Part shown: positions 1-8,961 of the stretch, piece after piece
Layout: each line of letters starts with the position of its first letter
Numbering within the stretch: the stretch's first letter is position 1
DNA from: Actinomycetes bacterium
GTDB taxonomy: Bacteria; Actinomycetota; Acidimicrobiia; Acidimicrobiales; Acidimicrobiaceae
Length of the DNA stretch: 38,162 nt
Assembly (NCBI GenBank): GCA_021846265.1
Contig: JAJZCF010000001.1
Span: 1 to 38,162 of the forward strand
Reading direction: 5' to 3'
Translations under genes and position numbers: made by a program
The notes under the pieces: model-generated
Databases searched by the model: none
Seen by the model: only the letters and a program-made list of their open reading frames with translations
What the model was told of the DNA's origin: nothing

Positions 1-19
1 TAAGAGTACTGATCAAGTC

Positions 20-256
20 CTATAGGTAGACTTTTTTGCCGAGAAGCAAAGTCTGAAGAAGAGTCTGCGGCTTACTTGCTCCTGAATTCGCTTGGCTGGC
101 ATTGCTAGCCTGCGAGTTGGATGTCTTGGTCGAGGAATTCGAGTTTTTCGAACTCTCTACACCGTGGTCTCCGTCTCCGTCGCTCTTTTTTTGGGGGCCA
201 GAGATCGTGGAATACTTGTTGATGTTCTGTTGCATCCCAACGTTTGAAATAGACAA
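20..256 (-). CDS. hypothetical Ser/Asn-rich small protein
   Basis: ORF with TTG start preceded by GAGAGG about 7 nt upstream; low-complexity Ser/Asn-rich sequence, no recognisable family. Confidence 0.4.
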   Translation of the reverse strand: MSISNVGMQQNINKYSTISGPQKKSDGDGDHGVESSKNSNSSTKTSNSQASNASQANSGASKPQTLLQTLLLGKKVYL

Positions 257-477
257 TCCGATACCTCTCTATTAAGGTTCCCTAGAAGTCGGAATTATTT
301 CAAAATTACTTTAATCGGCCCTCTCATCTGCCCTTCAGCTTGATCTGGAACTTTGGTTCCACAGGTGCAACCTGGTTATAAACCTTTGCTTTCCCGACCG
401 AAGTCGGCGAATTAATCGGTTATCCGGCGCAAAAATGGATGAAGTGGGCCGAGGCTAGACCATTTAGGGTCTAGAGG

Positions 478-1890
478 ATGAGTTCGTTTTTTTCCCAAGC
501 AGATAGATCGTTTCGCTCTCGGGCTGTTCCAACGCTTTTGGATTATGTGAGGATCAAGAGCTTATCGCCTGCCTTCGACCCCAGATGGGAACAGACGGGA
601 GAAATAGCAAAGGCGATGGATCTCATCAAAAGTTGGGCCGAAGGTGCAGATATCCCGGGGCTTAGTGCCCGAGTGTCGAGCCTAAAGGGACGGACTCCAG
701 CTCTTGTGATCGAGGTGCCGGGGACCAGGGCCGACCTTGGCTCGGTCCTTATCTACGGACATCTAGATAAGCAGCCAGCGGTGGGTCCGTGGTTGCATGG
801 CGATGATCCCTTTGAAGCCGTAGTCGTCCAGGATGCAATCTTTGGCAGGGGTGTTGCGGACGACGGTTATTCCTGCTTCGCAGCAATTACGGGAGTTGAG
901 GTCCTTTCGGCTGAAGGAAAAGATTATCCAAAGGTGGTCATTCTGATTGAGGCTAGCGAGGAGAGTGGAAGTCCTGACCTCGAATACCACTTGGAGGAGA
1001 TCCAGGGTGACCTGCAGGATCTGCGGCTAGTCGTCTGTCTCGATTCGGGCGGCCTCGACTTCGAGCGCCTTTGGGTTACGAGTTCCCTCAGGGGCAATCT
1101 CGTGGTGACAATTGATGTAAAAGTACTCGAGCAAGGTGTCCATTCCGGCTCAGCGGGTGGGGTCGTTCCATCTTCATTTAGAATCCTACGCTCCCTCCTC
1201 TCGGCGATTGAGGATGCTGAGACGGGCAGGATCTTGCCTGAATGGCTTAATTCAGAGATTCCGGATCTTTATCTGAACCGCTCAGTCGAGTTAGATCAGC
1301 AGTTGAATGACCCTTTAGCTAAGGCATTCCCAAGCGTCGCCGGATTGAAGCTAATGGGTGAAAGTGGTTCCGAGAGAATCCTTAATCAGACCTGGCGCCC
1401 GTCTTTGGCTCTGACCGGCATTGAAGGAATACCAGACGTACAAAGCGGAGGTAATGTGCTTCGGTCTCATACCAAGGCCAAGATCTCCTTGCGGATACCT
1501 CCAGATGTAGATGCTGAAAAGTCACTAGAAAAGCTCGTCGAACTCTTGGAAAGCCAATCCTCAGAAGGGGCCGAAGTTATTGTCCAGACCGAAGCGCCGG
1601 CTCAAGGTTGGCTTGCTCCTGAACCGATAGCTTGGGTAAAGGAAGCGTTGGACTCCGCCTCGCTTGAAGCATTTTCTCGGCCTGTGGGCTTTTGTGGTGA
1701 AGGGGGTTCAATTCCTTTTCTTTCGACGTTGGGATCGAAGTTTCCCCTCGCACAGGTGGTGGCTACTGGGGCATTAGGACCCGGTTCAAACCATCATGGC
1801 CCCGATGAGTCCCTTCGCATTCCGATGGCGGTCGCGGTGTCTGCCGCCGTGGCACATCTTCTTTCGAACGCTGCTTCGAGCAAGGCCTAA
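478..1890 (+). CDS. M20 family metallopeptidase / dipeptidase
   Basis: YGHLDKQP, GRGVADDGYS, EASEESGSPDL and HSGSAGGVVP motifs typical of M20 peptidases. Confidence 0.93.
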   Translation: MSSFFSQADRSFRSRAVPTLLDYVRIKSLSPAFDPRWEQTGEIAKAMDLIKSWAEGADIPGLSARVSSLKGRTPALVIEVPGTRADLGSVLIYGHLDKQPAVGPWLHGDDPFEAVVVQDAIFGRGVADDGYSCFAAITGVEVLSAEGKDYPKVVILIEASEESGSPDLEYHLEEIQGDLQDLRLVVCLDSGGLDFERLWVTSSLRGNLVVTIDVKVLEQGVHSGSAGGVVPSSFRILRSLLSAIEDAETGRILPEWLNSEIPDLYLNRSVELDQQLNDPLAKAFPSVAGLKLMGESGSERILNQTWRPSLALTGIEGIPDVQSGGNVLRSHTKAKISLRIPPDVDAEKSLEKLVELLESQSSEGAEVIVQTEAPAQGWLAPEPIAWVKEALDSASLEAFSRPVGFCGEGGSIPFLSTLGSKFPLAQVVATGALGPGSNHHGPDESLRIPMAVAVSAAVAHLLSNAASSKA

Positions 1891-2034
1891 TTGCTATTGA
1901 GAGCAATTGATTGGCGAAGGCTTTGGGCGGCGTGACAAGCGCATTGGAGATGAAGAGCCTTTCTTCGATGGGTCATCAAAATTTGATTTGGATTTGATAA
2001 AGGGTTGGCCGCCTCAGTTCCAGCGGCACTTCCC

Positions 2035-2793
2035 CTATCCGAAAGATTTCTGGGTAAAGAATGCTATCCAGCTGTGGGCGTATGGAACGAATCGAAGGCC
2101 AAGACCGACGCCAATCCCCAAAGCTATCAAGACCAAGGTGGAGCGATTCCATGAACTCGTCGAGGCCTTTGTATCTTTGGATTTGAGGCGGATTAATTCT
2201 CGGTAGCTGGTGTTGGTGGCCCTGAGGAGGTAGGCGAACACGTGGGGAACCATGAGTATGAACCAAAGTACAAATGAGACTTCGTGAAGCGGTTTCCATA
2301 GCGTGAATGACAGCCCTTTTGGTCCTGTCAGCGCGAGTTCGATCCCGCTCGCCATCATTACGACGGTCGTGAAGATGATAAGTGGCGCAATAAGTCGGAG
2401 GGGCATCCAAGGTGGCCCTGCATTGACAAAATCTTGCTTTTTGAGATAGTACTGGGTAAATCTGTAGGAAGTTACCGCTATTTTGAGCGCCATGACCGGA
2501 ACGAGTATCATGCCGACAAGCACATGCAGTGTCATGAGCTTGGAAACTATAGGTATCGAGATTCCTTCTACTGCGAGAAGCAAAAACAGCAAAATCCCAA
2601 GCAGAGAAGTTAGCCGGGCAACGTATTTGACCCTAAAAGATGGTCCTCTGACATCATTTGCCAATTGCTCAGTCAGCGCTTCGTCGATAAATTTCTGAGA
2701 GAGTCCTCGCTCTCTACCCATTAGTTGCAATTCTGGATCTCCAACACGATTTCTGTACAGAGTATTACGGTAACCAGGGCTAGGTGAACCCAA
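2035..2793 (-). CDS. multi-pass membrane protein, cytochrome b561/DUF4405-like
   Basis: About four to five hydrophobic helices with His residues within or next to them (LHVLVG, PLHEVSFVLW, VPHVFAYL); start may be internal. Confidence 0.6.
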   Translation of the reverse strand: MGSPSPGYRNTLYRNRVGDPELQLMGRERGLSQKFIDEALTEQLANDVRGPSFRVKYVARLTSLLGILLFLLLAVEGISIPIVSKLMTLHVLVGMILVPVMALKIAVTSYRFTQYYLKKQDFVNAGPPWMPLRLIAPLIIFTTVVMMASGIELALTGPKGLSFTLWKPLHEVSFVLWFILMVPHVFAYLLRATNTSYRELIRLKSKDTKASTSSWNRSTLVLIALGIGVGLGLRFVPYAHSWIAFFTQKSFG

Positions 2794-2839
2794 GATTAAG
2801 GGATATATTTACAAATTGAGTAGAAGGTAGTCCTTTTCT

Positions 2840-3076
2840 TCATCCGCCCGATACCGGAGGAATAAGAGCCAGCTCGTCCCCGTCTGAACATGGGTCTGAC
2901 ATTCCAACTGGTTCACCATTGAGCCAGATTCCGCAAGATGGCAGAATTTTGAGAAATTCTGCTGGGAGTTGCTCGGAGGCAAGGCCTAGCGATTCACCCA
3001 CGGTACTTCCCTGAATTTGCAGGGAGCTGAATCCAGCTGCTTCCCTAGCAGCTGCGAAAAAAAGTATTTTGGGCAC
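2840..3076 (-). CDS. MoaD/ThiS family sulfur-carrier protein
   Basis: 78 aa, ubiquitin-like fold pattern (LASEQLPAEFLKILPSCGIWLNGEPV..DGDELALIPPVSGG) with C-terminal GG. Confidence 0.85.
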   Translation of the reverse strand: MPKILFFAAAREAAGFSSLQIQGSTVGESLGLASEQLPAEFLKILPSCGIWLNGEPVGMSDPCSDGDELALIPPVSGG

Positions 3077-3167
3077 GGTTAAACGCTAGTCAGGGTCGGG
3101 GGTGCCGTGGGATGAAAGCCCGAGATTACGTCGGTAATTTGCACTTGGACCGAACCCAGAGAAGGCC

Positions 3168-3326
3168 TTATGGTTCCTCAATCCCTCTAAGGATTGAGTC
3201 GATCTGCGCCATCTGATCCTTGAGTGTCGCTAACAATTCGGGCAAATGGTCCGGATCTTGCTCTAGGTCAACTGCAGGCTTCGTCATCGAGTCACGCTCG
3301 GTGTTCCGTCCATGATTTATCTCCAT
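3168..3326 (-). CDS. candidate small ORF (52 aa) upstream of the MoaD-like gene
   Basis: Reverse-strand reading: MEINHGRNTERDSMTKPAVDLEQDPDHLPELLATLKDQMAQIDSILRGIEEP*; internal ATG (MTKPAV..) overlaps the stop of a short upstream frame. Confidence 0.35.
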   Translation of the reverse strand: MEINHGRNTERDSMTKPAVDLEQDPDHLPELLATLKDQMAQIDSILRGIEEP

Positions 3327-3515
3327 ATCAACTCATGAGACTAGTACTTACGAGACTTTCAATGACCCGAGGCACGACGCAAAATGGCGCTGCTAATCGT
3401 TGAATGCCGGTCTCAACGCTTCATCAAGGGAGTTGGAATAGACAACATTTTCCAGAATTTCGACGACCAGACAGAAAGCGAATGCCGCTACTATCTTTAG
3501 AGCACAAAGCGATCC

Positions 3516-3591
3516 GGGCCGCTAGCTCATCGGGTAGAGCAGGGGACTTTTAATCCCAAGGTGCGGGGATCGAGACCCCGGCGGCCCACCA
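3516..3591 (+). tRNA. tRNA-Lys (anticodon TTT), CCA encoded
   Basis: GGGCCGC/GCGGCCC acceptor stem, anticodon loop CTTTTAA, T arm CGGGGATCGAGACCCCG, terminal A-CCA. Confidence 0.95.
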
Positions 3592-3663
3592 GGTCAGAGC
3601 ATGTTTGTTAGTTGTTTCGAACCCTTCATTTGACAGCGTCACATAAAATTACATAATTGTGAA

Positions 3664-4136
3664 ATGACGGGACACAAGAAAGAGGTCCAACCCGGAGTGT
3701 GGAGATTGGGGCGTCTGCTGGAAAGGACCCCATAACCGGGAAGTACAAGTACCTTTACAAGACAGTCAAAGGAGGTCCGCACATTGCGGATCAAGAGTTG
3801 GCTCGCCTTGTGACAAAAAGTAAACAGCTAGGCACCAGTACTTCCATCACCGTCGAACGGTTCCTTGACGAGTGGATGAAAGCTCCAGCCACTCGCAACT
3901 TGGCACCGGGGACAATCCAAGGCTATGCGAACCTAATAAGCTCCCACATAACGCCAGCTATTGGCTCGATCAAGATCAAGGTTTTAACCGCACGCCTTCG
4001 GGACGAACTGCATGAGGAAATGCTTGGCAAAAGACTTTCAAGGTCGAGGATAAGACATGTTCATGGAACTCCTTCACCAGCGGGGTTATCTCTCCGTTCC
4101 ACAACTCCCACTGTTTTAGGCAAGAATGCCCAATAA
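3664..4136 (+). pseudogene. tyrosine-recombinase (phage-type) integrase N-terminal remnant, frameshifted and truncated
   Basis: Frame from ATG 3664 gives MTGHKKEVQPGVWRL then stops; frame from 3699 continues ..SAGKDPITGKYKYLYKTVKGGPH and the SAM-like core-binding domain; no catalytic domain follows. Confidence 0.8.
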
Positions 4137-4261
4137 GGTTTTCGGCGAAGAGATCAATAGAGCGACACCGTCTGGCGGGTCCCTATGAGCTTGATAGATG
4201 TTTTAGGAGCCGGCCACAGTCATAACCGGTACCCAAGTATCGTAAACTGCAGGGAGTCCTT

Positions 4262-4873
4262 TTGGGGGAACTCATGAAGCGTCTGATTGGATCCCTTGCA
4301 ACCTTGGCTATCGTTGCTGCTCTGGTGATCGTGTCGATGGTGCACAATCACGACGCGACTTTCCCAAACGATGTTCGTGTCACCGTTGTTCATACATGCT
4401 CCACGGGTGCACTATCTGTCAAGTTGGGCGCTAGGGGGCACGCAGGCATGAGCAGTGCAGGTTTTGCGATCGCCGTTACCAACAAAGAAACAGTCCCATG
4501 CTCTCTCGACGGGTTCGCAACGGTTACCGCTCTCACAGAGACCACCAGTGCCAAGCCCATCACATTTGTCCACTCCTCGCAGTCACAGTCATATGCGACA
4601 GTTTCGCCCAAGACGGTAGTCTTAGCCCCTAAAGGAACGGCTTCCTTCGGCATTTCATACACGGTTAACAAGGACCAGCAGTACGGTAACGCGACTGGTT
4701 GCCAAATGTACGCGATCAACGTCCGGTTGCCAGGCGTCAAGCCTAGCAACACGACAAGAATCTCGTTGGCCTCTATTGACGGCCCGGCAGAAAACTACGT
4801 GAACTCGTGTTTCACCAACTTCAAGTTCGGCCTAACCCCCCTCGTGGCGGGATCGAAACCACCACAGCCATAG
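4262..4873 (+). CDS. secreted/lipid-anchored-like protein with DUF4232-like domain
   Basis: N-terminal hydrophobic segment (ORF start or internal ATG at MKRLIGSLATLAIVAALVIV) then C..GALSVKLGARGHAGMSSAGFAIAVTNKETVPCSLDGFATV pattern. Confidence 0.65.
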   Translation: MGELMKRLIGSLATLAIVAALVIVSMVHNHDATFPNDVRVTVVHTCSTGALSVKLGARGHAGMSSAGFAIAVTNKETVPCSLDGFATVTALTETTSAKPITFVHSSQSQSYATVSPKTVVLAPKGTASFGISYTVNKDQQYGNATGCQMYAINVRLPGVKPSNTTRISLASIDGPAENYVNSCFTNFKFGLTPLVAGSKPPQP

Positions 4874-5057
4874 TTCATTCCGACTGACCAAAACATCATG
4901 AGCATTGCTACCAGGGTCTTTATGTTTTAGAATCCGCTCAAAAGCGACGCCGCATCACATTCTTGACCTTCAGTCAGTCGCCCACGAGATATTGGGGATC
5001 GTGAGGGATCCCCGAAAGTTGGTCCACCTGATCTGGACCTCGTTTGGTAGACCACCC

Positions 5058-5342
5058 TCATGTGAGTTTGGACGGGTTCTTCGATGATTCTATAAGCTCG
5101 AATTCTCTGGGCGTAAGATATCCGAGAGAACTATGTCGTCTTTCGGCGTTGTAGAAATTACAGATATAGTCTGCCATGGCAATCGAGAACTTGACGATTG
5201 TGATCCACTTCTTCCGGTTTAGAACCTCAACCTGCATTCTCCCCCAAAATGCCTCCATGGGGGCATTATCGTAGCAATCCTCAATGGTTCCCATCGATCC
5301 CATTTGCTCTCGAGAATCTGCCGAAAAGTGATGCAGCGTCAC
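5058..5342 (-). pseudogene. IS3-family transposase (OrfB) C-terminal fragment
   Basis: GSMGTIEDCYDNAPMEAFWGRMQVEVLNRKKW...CNFYNAERRHSSLGYLTPREFE is the C-terminal part of the IS3 rve/DDE domain; N-terminal half absent. Confidence 0.85.
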
Positions 5343-5578
5343 ATTTCTGGCTATCTATCGTCCCCCGGATCTTGAACGAGAGATTAATCCATCTGCTTTA
5401 TGAAACTAGATGTACAGGGTCAAGTGTGGTTGCTCCCTATCGATTCTGATTGTCAAGCTGGACACCCACATTAAGCCGTAAAAATGAAGCCGATAGTTAC
5501 ATGCAGGACAACGTTTCTCAAAACTTAAGTATCGTTAATAGTCGCCTTATCAGTCTACACTTGGGTATACTATAAGTC

Positions 5579-5818
5579 ATGAGTACTACCATCAGGGTTA
5601 GCGAGAAGACTCGAGATCGTTTCGCCAAACTTGCTACTACCACAGGAAAGCCAATGATCTCTCTCCTGGAGGATGCTGCGGATGCTTTAGAGAGGCAGGT
5701 CTTCTTCGCCCAATTCTCGGAGCGCTATGCTCAACTTCGAGAGGATCGAGACGCTTGGGCAGAAATTGAGCAAGAGCGTCGCAGCGAGAGTAATGCAACG
5801 CGTGATAGCTCGACATGA
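5579..5818 (+). CDS. antitoxin of a MazEF-type module
   Basis: Small RHH-like MSTTIRVSEKTRDRFAKLATTTGKPMISLLEDAADALE; stop overlaps the start of the MazF-like gene (ATGA). Confidence 0.8.
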   Translation: MSTTIRVSEKTRDRFAKLATTTGKPMISLLEDAADALERQVFFAQFSERYAQLREDRDAWAEIEQERRSESNATRDSST

Positions 5819-6153
5819 GGCCCCGAAAAGACGAGGTATGGCTTGTTGATTTTGGCGATCCAATTGGCCGAGAACAAGCTGGGCGTCGACCTGCGGTAAT
5901 TGTATCGGTAAATTCCCTCAATGAAAGCCAAGCCGGAGTGGCGATTGTTGTTCCAATTACGCGAAGTCGCCGGAATCTACCCTCGCATGTAGAATTGGAG
6001 CCAGGCAGTTCGGGTTTGACTGAAGTGAGCTATGCCAAGTGCGAGGATGTCAAGTCAGTCTCCGAACACCGTCTTATAACACGCATGGGTTCAATTGCTG
6101 AAGAAGCAAGCTTCCAGATCAATCGAATACTGGGAATTCTGCTCGGCATGTAA
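5815..6153 (+). CDS. type II toxin-antitoxin mRNA interferase, MazF/PemK family
   Basis: RPRKDEVWLVDFGDPIGREQAGRRPAVIVSVNSLN...VVPITRSRRNLPSHVEL...SYAKCEDVKSV. Confidence 0.92.
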   Translation: MRPRKDEVWLVDFGDPIGREQAGRRPAVIVSVNSLNESQAGVAIVVPITRSRRNLPSHVELEPGSSGLTEVSYAKCEDVKSVSEHRLITRMGSIAEEASFQINRILGILLGM

Positions 6154-6307
6154 ATACACAGAATGTACAGACCCGTTTATTGTGTGCCTGAGATGGAGTC
6201 TTTCCGGGTTGCGGTGGAAACTGCGTGATGAACTCCTGTGCGTGATTGACGTCGGCGAACTCTGGAGGCGCGTCCAGGCTCATGAGGGCGAAGCGTTCCG
6301 GCAGTAA

Positions 6308-6592
6308 CTCGTAGAACTGCTCGCCTTTGTACGTGAAGGAGATAGCGTGGTAGTCCATTCAATGGATCGCCTTGCAAGAAACCTCGACGACCTGAGAAAG
6401 CTGGTGCAACAACTCACTCAACGAGGGGTGCGTGTCGAGTTCCAGAAGGAGACCTTGACCTTTACCGGTGACGATTCGTCAGTGTCACAACTACCGCTTT
6501 CTGTGATGGGATCCTTCGTTGACAAGCTTTTGGCACCTTGGCATCAACCGTTTTACCAGTCCAAAGGGCACTATTGCTTCGTGGGGATCTAG
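6308..6592 (+). pseudogene. serine recombinase/resolvase catalytic-domain fragment
   Basis: LVELLAFVREGDSVVVHSMDRLARNLDDLRKLVQQLTQRGVRVEFQKETLTFTGDDS..LPLSVMGSF; in-frame stop just upstream, no N-terminal catalytic Ser segment, no DNA-binding domain. Confidence 0.8.
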
Positions 6593-6620
6593 GTTAATCG
6601 TCGGCTTTGGTTTTTTTGGT

Positions 6621-7748
6621 TTATAGGTCTGCGGTCCAGAGAAGCTGTACTCCGCCGAGGTGCGAGATGTCGAAGGTCAGATCCCCGCCGAGTTGACGGG
6701 CGCGGTCTCTCATATTCTTTATCCCCATCCCGACTCGCCCATCAGTTTTCAGACCAACGCCGTCGTCCTCGACCTTTAATATCAAGGTTTGGGTGGCGGA
6801 AATGTTGATATCAACCCGGGTCGCTTGAGCGTGTCTAGCGATGTTCGAAAGCGCTTCACGCAGGACGGAAAGTAGATTTGACAACACCGGCTCTTCCACG
6901 AAAGCGTCGATTGGACCGGTGAAGGTTACCATCGGCTCGAAGCCTAGCGGTTGTACTGCCTCTGAAACTACCGTAAGTATTTTTGATCGTGCTGAAGACT
7001 GTCCGAGTCTTTGGGTGGTCTCGAGCGCAAAAATCGTAGTTCGGATCTGCTTGATCGTTTCATCTAGCTCGTCGATTGAATCCTGCAGGCGTCCTCTAAC
7101 TTGGTCGGAGTCGATTAACCTAGTCATCGACTGTAGGGACAGCCCTACCGCAAAGATCCGTTGGATCACCTCGTCGTGGAGGTCTCTAGCTATCCTTGCC
7201 CGGTCCTCGGTAAGGGTGAGTTCTCTAACTCGAGAGTGGAGGCGGGAGTTCTCGATCGCTATTCCGGCGGCCTGGGCCAAGGAAATTACAATCTCCTCAT
7301 CTCCATTCGTAAATTCCAGTCCCTGTTCCTTCTCTGTCAGGTAGATGTTCCCAAAGACCGTTCCAGAAACCTTGATCGGTACACCGAGAAAGGTTAACAT
7401 CTTTGGGTGGTGTAGCGGAAAGCCGTAGCTCTTCTCATGACCCGGGAGATTGGCGGTTCTGAGGGGAACGGCATCTGTGATAAGTGCCCCTAGAATTCCC
7501 CGACCGATCGGCTTGTTTCCGATGAGGCGAATCTCTTCATCGGAAAGACCTTCGGTAATAAACTCTGAAAGCTTCTCCCCAGATGAATCGAGCACGCCGA
7601 TCGCTCCATACTTAGCATCTGTTAGAGCGCAGGCTGCCTTTACAACTCGTCGCAGAACGACGGGCAGGGAAAGGTCAGACTCTATAAGAAGGACGGCCTG
7701 TAATAGCTCCTTCAATTTATCTGGGTCGTAAACGCCGATTGTTGGCAT
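6621..7748 (-). CDS. GAF-domain sensor histidine kinase (NarL-type HisKA_3 plus HATPase_c), DevS/DosS-like
   Basis: GAF region GFPLHHPKMLTFLGVPI..GNIYLTEKE; ARIARDLHDEVIQRIFAVGLSLQ; REALSNIARHAQATRVDI; DDGVG; MRDRARQLGG. Confidence 0.93.
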   Translation of the reverse strand: MPTIGVYDPDKLKELLQAVLLIESDLSLPVVLRRVVKAACALTDAKYGAIGVLDSSGEKLSEFITEGLSDEEIRLIGNKPIGRGILGALITDAVPLRTANLPGHEKSYGFPLHHPKMLTFLGVPIKVSGTVFGNIYLTEKEQGLEFTNGDEEIVISLAQAAGIAIENSRLHSRVRELTLTEDRARIARDLHDEVIQRIFAVGLSLQSMTRLIDSDQVRGRLQDSIDELDETIKQIRTTIFALETTQRLGQSSARSKILTVVSEAVQPLGFEPMVTFTGPIDAFVEEPVLSNLLSVLREALSNIARHAQATRVDINISATQTLILKVEDDGVGLKTDGRVGMGIKNMRDRARQLGGDLTFDISHLGGVQLLWTADL

Positions 7749-7910
7749 GATCGGATTCTATTGCCTCGTATTGGCTAACTTAGATGTTGTCGGACAATTC
7801 GGTTTTCTTTACTCAAATCAGGGTGGTAAATGGAACTGTTTTGAGCTGGGGCAGCTCGAATTGCTCAAATTGGGTTAGAGTTTGCTCGTTGTGAACTAAA
7901 AGGAGCTCGC

Positions 7911-8933
7911 GTGATACCACTGGTCGAAGTAGATCTTGAAGCAAAGGCACCGAAGTTGAGTGACGGTGGAGCCTTTTCTGCAACGCCCCTCGTACAGAGG
8001 GTCGACCCTCTTTTTGGACACTCTTGTCGGATAGTGGCTGGCGCTAAACTTCAGCCGGAACAGTCGCCAAACCTTGGAGAGATCACCGATAGAAAGGGTT
8101 TCTGCCCGTTTTGCGCTGATACGATCGATTCCGCCACCTTTCCCTTCCCGACGGAGATGATTCCTAGCGGAAGGATCTCAAAGGGAGCGTGCCGAGTAGT
8201 TCCGAACATTCTCGCCTATTCGACCTACTCTGCGGTGGGAATCTATGATCCAGGGAGACACTTTCTATCGCTTAGTGACTTCACCTTCGATATCCTGAAC
8301 GATGCCATATCTGCCATGGCGGAACACGGGAGACTGGTGCGAAAGTACGATTCTCGCCTGAGTTACTCCTCGATTAATGCAAACTATCTCCCTTCCTCCG
8401 GCTCAAGTTTGATTCATCCTCATCTACAGTCGAGTCACGATTTTGTCCCGCTTGGTTCTCAAAGGAGGATGGCGGAGGTCTTTGACCAGTACTTCGAGGA
8501 AAACCGCTCTGGTTATTTGGACGATCTAGTTCTTCAAGAGCGCGTAGGACCGAGGTGGGTGGGATCGATTGGAAGTGTCGACTACCTGGTTCCATTTGCG
8601 CCTTCGGGTTTCCATGAGGTATGGGGAGTCGTCAATGGAGCAACAGATGTTGTTGATCTGACTCTGGACCAGATTGAAGATCTAGCGCACGGCATTGAAA
8701 AGATATTGGGAATCTACGAAGCCAAGCACCTGTCAGCCTTCAACTATTCGCTTCAGGGACTCCCTCATGGAGAGGGTGGAAATGGGGCGAAGATGCTCTA
8801 CCGGATCACCACCAGATCGAGCGTAGAGGCCTATTACAGGAGTGACATTACCTACTTCGAGAGACTCTGCGCCGAGCCGATGATCGACTACTCGCCCGAA
8901 GTATGGGCAAGCGAACTAGCGGCAATTTTCTAG
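7911..8933 (+). CDS. galactose-1-phosphate uridylyltransferase-like protein (HIT superfamily)
   Basis: CPFC motif, NANYLPSSGSSLIHPHLQ active-site-like motif, C-terminal FNYSLQGLPHGEGGNGAKMLYRITTR. Confidence 0.75.
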   Translation: MIPLVEVDLEAKAPKLSDGGAFSATPLVQRVDPLFGHSCRIVAGAKLQPEQSPNLGEITDRKGFCPFCADTIDSATFPFPTEMIPSGRISKGACRVVPNILAYSTYSAVGIYDPGRHFLSLSDFTFDILNDAISAMAEHGRLVRKYDSRLSYSSINANYLPSSGSSLIHPHLQSSHDFVPLGSQRRMAEVFDQYFEENRSGYLDDLVLQERVGPRWVGSIGSVDYLVPFAPSGFHEVWGVVNGATDVVDLTLDQIEDLAHGIEKILGIYEAKHLSAFNYSLQGLPHGEGGNGAKMLYRITTRSSVEAYYRSDITYFERLCAEPMIDYSPEVWASELAAIF

Positions 8934-8961
8934 GTTGCAAGCAAAAGGGCCAGTTTTCTTG

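Noticed and set aside
6119-6358. 79-aa minus-strand ORF over the resolvase fragment
   Set aside because: Partly antisense to clear resolvase homology; no recognised family
6581-6592. GGGGATCTAG similar to tRNA-Lys GGGGATCGAG as a possible attR
   Set aside because: Match of about 9 of 10 nt is too short to distinguish from chance
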